A stretch of DNA of 64,000 nt from Bog-473 sp963745665 (GTDB taxonomy: Bacteria; Actinomycetota; Acidimicrobiia; Acidimicrobiales; RAAP-2), in contig CAVUYE010000002.1 of NCBI GenBank assembly GCA_963745665.1, positions 310,001 through 374,000 on the forward strand, written 5' to 3'. Both the position numbers and the translations under genes were made by a program. A model generated the notes under the pieces. That model did no database searches and was not told the DNA's origin. It saw only the letters and a list, made by a program, of their open reading frames with translations. Positions 7,833-15,790 of the stretch are shown here, in pieces (the stretch's first letter is position 1; each line of letters starts with the position of its first letter).

Positions 7833-9487
7833 CGAACCGCTCCGTGTGCTGGGTGTCCGGCGGCACCGACAATCTCCTGAAGGATTCCGTCGAGCCAGTC
7901 GGGGAGGGCGGGACCACCGAAGGTGATGCTGCCGGTCGGCCGGGGGTGGCTGCGGAGCCCGAGCCAGCCGTGGCCGAGCACCAACTCCGCTCCGGCGAGT
8001 GAGGCAGCCTCTGGTCGGCCGAGGATGTGGGCGACGAGCTCGCCTGACGGACCGCTGGCAGCGCCCTCTGGAGCTTCGATGCTCACGGCGAAGGCCGACA
8101 CGCGTCCATCGGTGGCGGTGGCGGCGACACGCGGATGTTGGGCCGCGGCTTGGGCACGGCTTCGTCCTCCCGCCGTCGTGGCGTCGGTGAGGGTTACCAG
8201 CCGGACCGGGTGGGATGCGTCGGCGGCGTAATCAGCGGCCGCTCGCGCCCATCCGGCGTCTGTATGGAGGTGCTTGACGATGCCGGAGTGCTCGGCGAGG
8301 ACGCGCCCCCAGCCTTCCGTGGGCAACTCTGTCGGCCGACGACTGGCAGGAGCGAGAACGAGCGCGTCGATGGGGCCGATGGCCTCTACGGCGGAGCGCA
8401 GGGCATCGGCGCCTTCGCCGAAGCTGTGCGTGAGTTCGAGCCGGTGGCACTTGATCGATCGAGTCTCGAGGGCGGCACAAAGTGACGCAGCCAACTCCGG
8501 ACGATCAGAGACGACGACACAGGATTGCACTTGCGTTGGGGCGCCATCCGGAGAGTCCGGCTCGTCGAAGATCGGGCCGAAGCGAGGATTGCCGCCGCCC
8601 GTGCTCGCCTGCAGGCTCTCGGCTTTGGCGAACGCAACGGGAAGGACTTCGTCCAGCACTCGCGCGATAGACGCCGCGTGGTCCGTGCGCACGACCTCCA
8701 TCAGACGGGGTTCCTCGACGACGGCCACTTCCGACCCTCCGGCGAACAAGACCTGGCCGGAGCACCAATCAAATTCCTGGCTCACGAGGTAGGCGGCGAA
8801 AGGGCCGAGATCCTCCGGTTCGGGGACCGTCAGGAATGAGATGCCGCCGCCGCCCGACTGACCCGCCTTCCGGGCGCGCTCCAGGGCGGATGCCATCATT
8901 CGGGTCATGGCGATGGGTGACATGGCGTTGACGGTCACTCCGGCCGGCGCCTCCTTTCCCAGCTGCCACGTCAGGGCGGCAATGGCACGCTTTGCGCAGC
9001 TGTACGCGCCGGCATCAGCGGCTCGCCAGCCCGAGCCGGAGGTGACCCCGAGGACGCGGCCAAACCCGGCCGCGGCCATGATCGGCAGCGCCGCGTGCAG
9101 CACGTTGAGGTAGCCCTGCATGTGCACGTTAAGGACCGCCTGCCAATCCTCTTCCGTGCCCCGTCCGAAGTAGGTCTGCCGCGTGATGCCGGCGACATTG
9201 ACGACGGCATCAATCCCGCCGTGCTCGAGGGCGATCTCCTGAAACAACGTACGAAGCGCTTCACCATCCGTGACCGAGACCGAGGTGGCCCGGGCGGAGC
9301 CACCAGCCGCGACGATGCGATCGGCCGTGGTCTCCTCAGGTTTCGGAAGCTGGTCCGTGCCATCGAGGGTGACCAGGGGATCGACTGTCACGACGAACCA
9401 ACCGTCACGACCCAGCTGCGCGGCAACGCCTGCGCCGATACCACCCCCGCCACCCGTGACGACGGCGACTCTTTGACGCGTGCTCAC
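7829..9487 (-). CDS. Double-SDR protein: active SDR plus degenerate Rossmann domain
   Basis: The GTG at 9487 overlaps the stop of the monooxygenase gene (GTGA) and starts 552 residues, about twice the usual SDR length. Residues 1-270 form a classical SDR: TGGGGGIGAG cofactor loop at 11-20, NVAGIT in place of NNAG, and a YSCAK catalytic pair near 169-173. The second half (about 310-550) repeats a Rossmann-like pattern (VVVSDRPELAASL, DALVLAP) but lacks the glycine loop and the YxxxK pair, so it is probably structural. Such fusions resemble the two-domain arrangement of some FabG-type reductases. It probably oxidises or reduces an alcohol/ketone in the same pathway as the adjacent monooxygenase. 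Confidence 0.8.
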   Translation of the reverse strand: MSTRQRVAVVTGGGGGIGAGVAAQLGRDGWFVVTVDPLVTLDGTDQLPKPEETTADRIVAAGGSARATSVSVTDGEALRTLFQEIALEHGGIDAVVNVAGITRQTYFGRGTEEDWQAVLNVHMQGYLNVLHAALPIMAAAGFGRVLGVTSGSGWRAADAGAYSCAKRAIAALTWQLGKEAPAGVTVNAMSPIAMTRMMASALERARKAGQSGGGGISFLTVPEPEDLGPFAAYLVSQEFDWCSGQVLFAGGSEVAVVEEPRLMEVVRTDHAASIARVLDEVLPVAFAKAESLQASTGGGNPRFGPIFDEPDSPDGAPTQVQSCVVVSDRPELAASLCAALETRSIKCHRLELTHSFGEGADALRSAVEAIGPIDALVLAPASRRPTELPTEGWGRVLAEHSGIVKHLHTDAGWARAAADYAADASHPVRLVTLTDATTAGGRSRAQAAAQHPRVAATATDGRVSAFAVSIEAPEGAASGPSGELVAHILGRPEAASLAGAELVLGHGWLGLRSHPRPTGSITFGGPALPDWLDGILQEIVGAAGHPAHGAVR

Positions 9488-11316
9488 GGTACCGTGGAGC
9501 TCGCCTGTAGCTCGAGTTCTTCGAAGATGCCGGACTCCAGCCAATTCTTCAGCAGATCCCGGTACCCGAACCAGTTACCGAGGCCGCCGCCATAGTTGGT
9601 GTTGCGGGGGTTCATTGCCTCCGGATGTCCCTCATTGTTGATGCGGGACGGGGTGCAGGCCGCCATGACGGAGCTGCCGTCGACAAAGGAATCGAGGATC
9701 TGCTGGGTCCATGCTTCCTCGGCCTCGGCGCTCACCTCGAACGAATCGACCCCCTGCTCCTCGAGCATTCCGACGGTCGCGCCGATGAACTCGGCCCCCA
9801 GGACAGCCAGCTGCGTGTAGTTCACGGGCGTCACCGCTTGCTGACCGGGCGCCGGCATCACAAACAGGTTCGGGAAGCCGCGGCTCATGATCCCGAAGAG
9901 GCTGACAACGCCGTCCGCCCACTTCTCGGCGAGGTGCAGCCCACGTCGACCGACGATCTCGTGCCCGGCGCGTCGGGTTAGCGGGGTGAGCTCCGCTTCG
10001 AATCCGGTGGCGTAAATGATGCAGTCCACGTCGTAGTGGCGCCCGTCGACCACGGGTCCCTTCGTCGTAATCATCTCGACGCCGGCCGGGCAGTCGATCA
10101 GTGCGACGTTGGGACTGTTGAACGACGGCAGATACTCATCGTGGAAGCATGGCCGCTTGCAGAGATAGCGGTAGTAGGGCTTGAGGATTTCGGCCGTGGC
10201 CGGGTCGGCCACGAGCTCCTCGATCCGACGGCGGTGTGCGGTCATGATCGAGTAGTCGAGCTCTTCGGCCAAGCGGGCGTACTCGGATCTGGACGCGGCT
10301 TTTGTGCGCCGCGGATACATGACGGGGCCGTAGAAGTGCGTCCACCCATCATCCACTTGGTCCATCTCGGTCTGCTGGCCCATCATGACCTTCTGGAAGT
10401 TTTCCATGCGAGCCTGTTGCCAGCCAGGCTCGAGGCCCGAAGCAAAGACCGGGTCGGTGTCGCGGTTCCCGCGTTCGCCGATGGCTGACGGAGTGCGTTG
10501 GAAGACGTACACGCGCTTCGCCGATTCGGAGAGCGGCGGCACGCACTGGATGCCGCTCGCTCCTGTACCGATGAGGGCCACCACCTTGTCGGCGAGACCG
10601 GTGAGAGGCTGGTCCTGCCCACCGCCGGTATACGTATAGTCCCATCGAGCCGTATGGAACGACTGTCCGGCGAAGTCCTCCATGCCGGGAATAGCCGGCA
10701 GCTTCATGAGATTCAGGATCCCGACGGCCAGCACATACCAACGGCACATGACCTGGTCGCCGCGATCGGTGCTGATCTGCCATCGGGCTCCGGTCTCGTT
10801 CCACTCGGCTCGAGTGACACCGGTGTGAAAAAGAGCATCCGTCCCGAGCTCGAACCTTTCGGCGATCGCCTCTAAGTGACCCCGGATTTCATCGCCGGAC
10901 GCATAACGTCGAGTGGGGACATAGTCGAGCTCTTCGAGCATCGGAAGATAGATGTACGACTCGATGTCGCACATGACCCCCGGATAGCGATTCCAGTACC
11001 AGGTGCCACCGAATCCGCCGGCTTGGTCGACGATACGGATCCGCTCGACTCCAGCTTTGCGCAGGGCTGCGCCCGCAAGCAGGCCCGCCATGCCGCCGCC
11101 CACGATGACGACGTCGACCTTGTCGGAGACCGGCTCCCGCTCGACGTAGGGGGTGAACGGGTCTGTGCGATAGCGGGCGTAGGCGTCATCTGCGCCCAAG
11201 TCGCGGATTTCTGAGCGGTGGGGAACCAGCCTCTTGTCCCGTTCCGCCTGATACTTGGCTCGCACCGCTTCTGGGTCATAGCTGGTGTCTTCGCCGTCCC
11301 CTAGTGCTGAAGCCAT
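9484..11316 (-). CDS. Baeyer-Villiger flavin monooxygenase
   Basis: This NADPH- and FAD-dependent enzyme inserts oxygen next to a ketone to form an ester or lactone. From ATG 11316 it has 610 residues. The FAD loop IVGGGMAG is at about 71-78, GGTWYWNRYPGVMCD at 103-117, and the family fingerprint FAGQSFHTARWD at 215-226 matches FxGxxxHTxxW(P/D). A second dinucleotide loop (GTGASGIQ) follows. The roughly 65-residue N-terminal extension occurs in one subgroup of BVMOs. It is the first gene of a coupled operon with the double SDR and an amidohydrolase: ketone to lactone, then hydrolysis, is the likely logic. Confidence 0.9.
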   Translation of the reverse strand: MASALGDGEDTSYDPEAVRAKYQAERDKRLVPHRSEIRDLGADDAYARYRTDPFTPYVEREPVSDKVDVVIVGGGMAGLLAGAALRKAGVERIRIVDQAGGFGGTWYWNRYPGVMCDIESYIYLPMLEELDYVPTRRYASGDEIRGHLEAIAERFELGTDALFHTGVTRAEWNETGARWQISTDRGDQVMCRWYVLAVGILNLMKLPAIPGMEDFAGQSFHTARWDYTYTGGGQDQPLTGLADKVVALIGTGASGIQCVPPLSESAKRVYVFQRTPSAIGERGNRDTDPVFASGLEPGWQQARMENFQKVMMGQQTEMDQVDDGWTHFYGPVMYPRRTKAASRSEYARLAEELDYSIMTAHRRRIEELVADPATAEILKPYYRYLCKRPCFHDEYLPSFNSPNVALIDCPAGVEMITTKGPVVDGRHYDVDCIIYATGFEAELTPLTRRAGHEIVGRRGLHLAEKWADGVVSLFGIMSRGFPNLFVMPAPGQQAVTPVNYTQLAVLGAEFIGATVGMLEEQGVDSFEVSAEAEEAWTQQILDSFVDGSSVMAACTPSRINNEGHPEAMNPRNTNYGGGLGNWFGYRDLLKNWLESGIFEELELQASSTVP

Positions 11317-11513
11317 CCCAGATATCGATCCCAACTTAAGAATTATGGCAGGGCAGCAGTGTAGTTCGTCGTCCTGAAACTCGGGAGAGCGCCGGCGACA
11401 CCGTCGGAGGCCGCTCCCAGGCTCGAATCCTGCCTTCCGCTCCGGGCGCCTTGGTCGCAGGGAACGCGGTGGGCTTGCGGTGTCGAAGAAATGGCGACAA
11501 GACTTCACCGATC

Positions 11514-12641
11514 GTGACAGCTGTCGGGGTCGGTCGGACGACAAAGCCTGGCTCTCGACGTCGAGTGCAGAGGTTCGCCGGTGCCGGGGCGAAGATCGTG
11601 GGTCTCACGGTCGTGACTGCGATGACCGCAACGATAGTCGTCTCCTCCGGAGTCGCTGCGGCTGACCAGGTCTCGGACCTGAAGACGCAGGCGACCCAGA
11701 TCGCGCGCGACCTCGTGTTGGAGCAGCTCCAGATTGGTGTCTACCAACAGCAGTACGACGTCGACGGCGCCAAGGTCACGCAGGACGAGGCCAAGATCGG
11801 AGAGACGGAGAAGCAGATCTCGGCCGACACGCGTCAGGTGAATCGCGACCGGAAACGACTCCAGGCTGAAGCGCTGTCGGCCTATGTCAACTTGGATCCG
11901 CAGGCCGGGGAAACACAGGTCCTCTTCGTGGGAAGTCAGAGCGATGCGTTGGCGAGAACGGAGTACGAGGAGGTCGTCAGCGGTGACACGAACCTCACCG
12001 TCGATGCGCTGCATACCGACGAGAATGGGCTGCATGCGCAACGTGCCACGCTCGAGCAACAACAGGTAGAGGACCAGGCGACAACCAATCAGCAGGCGGC
12101 GCAGGCCACTGCCGCACGTCAGACCCAGGTCGAACTCGACTCCAAGCAGGCCGAAGTCACCGGCCAGCTGGCGGTCGCCGTGGCGCAGCAGCAGGCGGCC
12201 CAGGCCGCGGCAGCGGCTGAAGCGGTCCGGGCCGCCCAAGCCGCGGCGGCGGTTGCTGCTGCAGCATCTCATCCTTCTTCGTCCACCTCAGCCGGCGGGA
12301 ATCCCACCAGCACAACGCAATCTGGTAGTTCGACTGCGGCACAGGGCACCGCCGCAGCCTCCTCGTCCGGTGGTGACCCGTCGCTTCCGCCGTTCCTCCA
12401 ATGCGTCCTGAGGGTCGAGTCGGGAGGCAACTACCAGGCGGTGTCGCCCGGCGGGGCCTACATGGGCGGCTTTCAGTTCAGCCAGGCGACGTGGAACGAA
12501 GCGGCTCAGCTGGCCGGTATGCCGCAGCTCGTCAACGTCCCTCCGAACCAGGCGACTCCGGCTGAGCAGGACGACCTGGCCATCGCGCTCTACGACGCCG
12601 ACGGCCAGCAGCCCTGGAACGACTCTTGTCGCAATAGTTGA
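11514..12641 (+). CDS. Secreted coiled-coil protein with Rpf-like transglycosylase domain
   Basis: The precursor carries a basic N terminus, a hydrophobic segment and a VAAA/DQ-like cleavage site, then a long coiled coil (DQVSDLKTQATQIARD onward), an Ala/Gln-rich and Ser/Thr/Gly-rich linker, and a C-terminal domain of about 80 residues. That domain (FLQCVLRVESGGNYQAVSPG, GGFQFSQATWNEAA, QQPWNDSC) matches the lysozyme-like Rpf core, with the first Glu in RVESGGNY as the likely catalytic acid. It would cut peptidoglycan; the coiled coil resembles actinobacterial hydrolases of the RipA/PcsB kind. The start is uncertain: TTG 11451, GTG 11514 and GTG 11565 are in frame and none has a good ribosome site. 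Confidence 0.75.
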   Translation: MTAVGVGRTTKPGSRRRVQRFAGAGAKIVGLTVVTAMTATIVVSSGVAAADQVSDLKTQATQIARDLVLEQLQIGVYQQQYDVDGAKVTQDEAKIGETEKQISADTRQVNRDRKRLQAEALSAYVNLDPQAGETQVLFVGSQSDALARTEYEEVVSGDTNLTVDALHTDENGLHAQRATLEQQQVEDQATTNQQAAQATAARQTQVELDSKQAEVTGQLAVAVAQQQAAQAAAAAEAVRAAQAAAAVAAAASHPSSSTSAGGNPTSTTQSGSSTAAQGTAAASSSGGDPSLPPFLQCVLRVESGGNYQAVSPGGAYMGGFQFSQATWNEAAQLAGMPQLVNVPPNQATPAEQDDLAIALYDADGQQPWNDSCRNS

Positions 12642-12972
12642 GTCGGCTCAGGGCAGTTCGGGGAGCGGGCCATGGTCGGGCATGACCAGGATCCCGCAGT
12701 CGCTCTCGATCGGGCGCTGTTCACGCTGATCGGCGCCGTGCGTGCGGTCTCGAGCGGGCTCGTCGACGACCGCGCCACAAAAGACCGGCCGGCATGAGAG
12801 CTGCAGCGACCTTGCTCTCCGCACGAGCCGACCGCAGCCCTCCGACCAGGCCAAAGTGAACCATTCCTCCCGACACACCAGAGTCGACAGATGATCCCCG
12901 CCGAACGCGTCCTGGGACGGCCAACGGAACTGTCGCTACATTGAGATCCTCAGAAAGGACCAGTGGATCCCT
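12642..12972. other. Intergenic stretch, no supported gene
   Basis: Short open frames on the minus strand have no family resemblance, no ribosome site and no neighbour context. The last 25 bases carry AAAGGA (about 12953-12958), a plausible ribosome site for the next gene. Nothing else was seen. Confidence 0.4.
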
Positions 12973-13284
12973 ATGTCGTCAACCTCCGGGCCAACCCACC
13001 TCAGCGGCCATCACCGAGACACCCTGCTGCAGATCTTCCAACACCCGACGAGCCACAACATCGAGTGGCACGATGTGACGTCCTTGCTCAACGAGGTCGG
13101 GTCCGTCGAAGAGCGACACGGCAACATGTTCCTGTTCAAGGTCGGCGAGGAGAGCGGGGTGTTCGAGCGTCGGGAGGGCAAGGACATCGACGTGCAGCAG
13201 GTCGTGGACCTGCGCCGATTGTTGACGAGTGCCGGTTACGACAAGGTCGCCGCGGACCTCGAAGCGAAGGGGAAAGAGGACTGA
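12973..13284 (+). CDS. HicA-like small protein (solitary)
   Basis: This 103-residue protein resembles the YcfA/HicA double-stranded-RNA-binding-like fold: an SGHHRDTLLQIFQHPTSHNI segment, a GHxxF-like HGNMFLFKV strand region and a conserved C-terminal helix (DVQQVVDLRRLL). Actinobacteria carry many solitary proteins of this type, usually annotated hypothetical. No HicB antitoxin is adjacent, so a toxin role is doubtful. A clear hairpin terminator follows directly. Confidence 0.6.
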   Translation: MSSTSGPTHLSGHHRDTLLQIFQHPTSHNIEWHDVTSLLNEVGSVEERHGNMFLFKVGEESGVFERREGKDIDVQQVVDLRRLLTSAGYDKVAADLEAKGKED

Positions 13285-13294
13285 GAATGACCGG

Positions 13295-13322
13295 GGACCC
13301 GAGCGGCACGGGTCCGTTTATT
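13295..13322 (+). terminator. Rho-independent terminator after HicA-like gene
   Basis: GGACCCG (13295-13301) pairs perfectly with CGGGTCC (13309-13315) around a 7-base loop and is followed by GTTTATT. It begins 10 bases after the HicA-like stop. This is one of very few canonical terminators visible in the window. Confidence 0.7.
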
Positions 13323-13372
13323 GTCTGACTGCATGATCACGCCGCTCGATCGCCAGGCCCCGCGGGAGAGAG

Positions 13373-14565
13373 GTGACTGACACATCGGGCCCCCTGCGGG
13401 GAGTACGGGTTCTCGATCTGAGCTGGGGCGTGGCGGGACCCGTCGGTGTCCTGCTTCTCGCCGAGCTCGGTGCCGACGTCATCAAGGTCGAGCCGCCTGG
13501 TGGGGATCCCTTTCGACGCCAGCCCGGTTATCACGTCTGGAATCGCAGCCGGCGGTCAGTGGTGCTCGACCTCAAGGCGGACGAGGGCCGGGAGGTGTTC
13601 CTGCGGCTCTGTCGCGACGCCGACGTCGCTGGTGGAGACCTTCAGTCCCGGCACGATGGACCGGCTGGGCCTCTCCTACGACGACATCGCACCGTTGTGT
13701 CCCCGTTTGGTCTTCTGCTCGGTGCCGGCCTATCCGCCCGGGCACCGGTTCGCCGATCGACCCGGTTGGGACGCCACGGTCCAGGCCCGCTCGGGCATGC
13801 AGAGCGAGCAACCCGCTTGGCGAGCTGGACCTACCTACCTCCACTTTCCCGCGCCGAGCATGGCCGCGTGCTTCCTCCTGGCGTCAGGCGTGCTCTCTGC
13901 TCTGGTGCGTCGCGAGGCGACCGGGCGCGGCCAGCATGTCCAGACCTCCCTCTATCAGGGAGTGCTCGCCTACACCACGCAGATCTGGCAGGAGCACGAA
14001 AAGGCACCCGCCGGGTTTCGCTCGGTGATGGCGAAGACCTATCCGCCCGGTATCCATCAGACCACTCTCTTCGAGTGCGCCGACGGAGAGTGGATCCACG
14101 CCGCCACGATGAACGGGCGCACATCGCACGCGGACGCCCGAGGAAATCCTGGGGCTGGACCCGGTGGACCCACGCGCCTTGTACGCCGATCCCGAGTTGC
14201 GCGCCTCGCACGAGGCCCGGCTGCGGGCCGCCTATCTGCTTCGGCGCCGCGACGACCTCGTCGAGGAGTTCCATCAGGCCGGTCTCGGAGCCGAGGCGGT
14301 GGTACCGATGGCGGAGGTGTTCTCCCATCCTCAGTTCATTGCCAACGAAATGGCGGCGACCGTGCGAGGACCCCGAGCTCGGATCGCACGACGCAGGTCG
14401 GCGTGCCGGCGGTCTTGGGTCGCACGCCCGGCGCCATCCAGGGACCGCAGCCCCTCGCCGGCGCGCACAGCCGGGAGGTGCTGGCCGAAGCGGGCTACGT
14501 CGCGGCCGACATCGACCGTCTGCTCCGGGCGCGGAATCGTGGAGGACGTCTCGTGGGCCCCCTGA
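13373..14565 (+). pseudogene. CaiB/BaiF (family III) CoA-transferase, five +1 frameshifts
   Basis: The reconstructed product of about 396 residues matches a full-length family III CoA-transferase, which moves CoA between carboxylic acids. The GTG start has GGGAG upstream. The N-terminal block RVLDLSWGVAGPVGVLLLAE and GADVIKVEPP are typical. The frame then moves by +1 five times, near 13629, 14127, 14365, 14387 and 14532; reading across them gives continuous family sequence (for example VETFSPGTMDRLGLSYDDIA, then LDPVDPRALYADPELR). No internal stop or deletion is otherwise needed. It overlaps the start of a second CoA-transferase by 13 bases. It is either a recent pseudogene or a functional gene in low-quality sequence; I favour the latter. 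Confidence 0.75.
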
Positions 14566-15759
14566 GCGGTGTGGTCGTCCTCGACCTCGGGCAGTACCTG
14601 GCCGGACCGCTACGGCCCGATGCTCCTGGCGGACTCTGGGCGCCGAGGTCATCAAGGTCGAGCCCGTTCGCGGGGACAGCATGCGGATGGCCGGCATGCC
14701 GTTCGTCGGGTGCCAGCGCGGCAAGCTCGACATTGCCGTCGACGTCAAGGCACCCGACGGGCGCGAAGTGGTCCTGCGCCTGGCCGAGATCGCCGATGTG
14801 GTCCACCACAACATGACGAAAGGGCACCGCAGCACGGCTGGAGATCGACTACGAGGCCCTCAGGCAGCGCAACCCGGACCTCGTGCACTGCAACACCTAC
14901 GCCTACGGCGCCGAGGGACCGCTGTCGGATTTCGGCGGGCTCGATCCGCTCTACCAGGCGGCGTGCGGCCTCGAGTTCGAGGCGGGACCGGTGGCGTCGA
15001 GGCAACCCACCGCTCTATCTCCGCTTCGGGATGACCGATACGGCCAACGCCATGGTGTCGGTGGTCGGAGTGCTCGCCGCCCTGTACCACCAGCGTCGTA
15101 CCGGCGAGGGCCAGGACCTGTGGACGTCGCTCCTGAACGGCGCAGCCGTGTTCAGCTCCGACGTGTTCCTCGTCGACGGGGAGCCCGGCCCGGTCCGGCC
15201 CGGGCCTCGACAGCAACCAGATGGGGTCTCGCCCTGCTGCCGTCTGTACGAGACGCAGGAGGGCTGGATCCAGGTTGCCGCGTTCGGCCCGGGCGAGTGG
15301 GCGCAGCTCTGCCGTCTGGTGGGCCGCCCCGATCTGGAGCGGTACGACACGATGGAGGCGCGGGTGGCGGCGAGGGCCGAGATCGAGCCGGAGCTCGAAC
15401 CGGTCTTCCTGACGCGGACGGCGGTGGCCTGGTTCCATGATCTCGCCGCGGCCGGGTGTGGCCGCCGAGGTCTCCGTCGACACCAACGACGGAGAGGCCG
15501 TCCTCCACGATGCCGACAACGGAGCGACTGGGCCTGGTGGCCGAGTACGCGCACCCGATGCTCGGACAGCTGCGCCAGTTCGGCACGCTGGTCGACTTCT
15601 CCGAGTCTCCGACCGGTCCCTACGGTCCTCCACCGTTGGTGGGCCAGCACACCCGGCGCATCATCGAGCGCGTCGGCTACTCGAGCCAGGAGATCGAGGA
15701 CCTGTTGGACCCGGGGTATCGTCTACGAGCCCACCGAGGACTATCGCTGGACGCTCTGA
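14553..15759 (+). pseudogene. Second CaiB/BaiF CoA-transferase, seven +1 frameshifts
   Basis: A GTG at 14553, six bases after GGAGGA, starts a second family III CoA-transferase whose repaired length is about 400 residues, the family norm. Recognisable blocks lie in different frames: VVVLDLGQYLAGP, GAEVIKVEPVRGDSMRMAG, HCNTYAYGAEGPLSDFGGLD, LYLRFGMTDTANAM and GIVYEPTEDYRWTL. The frame moves +1 near 14610, 14636, 14825, 15003, 15444-15458, 15520 and 15710-15714. The two transferases are coupled and may form a heteromer or act in sequence. Both need resequencing before being called dead. Confidence 0.75.
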
Positions 15760-15790
15760 AGAGTTCTCTGGGCGTCTCAGGCGGAGCTCG

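Noticed and set aside
11400..11440. tRNA-like TpsiC arm (GGCTCGAATCCTGCC)
   Set aside because: The upstream 90 bases do not fold into the D and anticodon arms and no matching acceptor strand (complement of CTTCCGC) exists, so it is not a tRNA. An attachment-site remnant cannot be excluded but has no support.
12180..12270. GC-rich repetitive coding tract
   Set aside because: It encodes the Ala/Gln-rich linker of the Rpf-like protein and is not a separate repeat element.
12648..12878. Small minus-strand open frame
   Set aside because: It has no homology sense, no ribosome site and no context; such frames are expected in GC-rich DNA.
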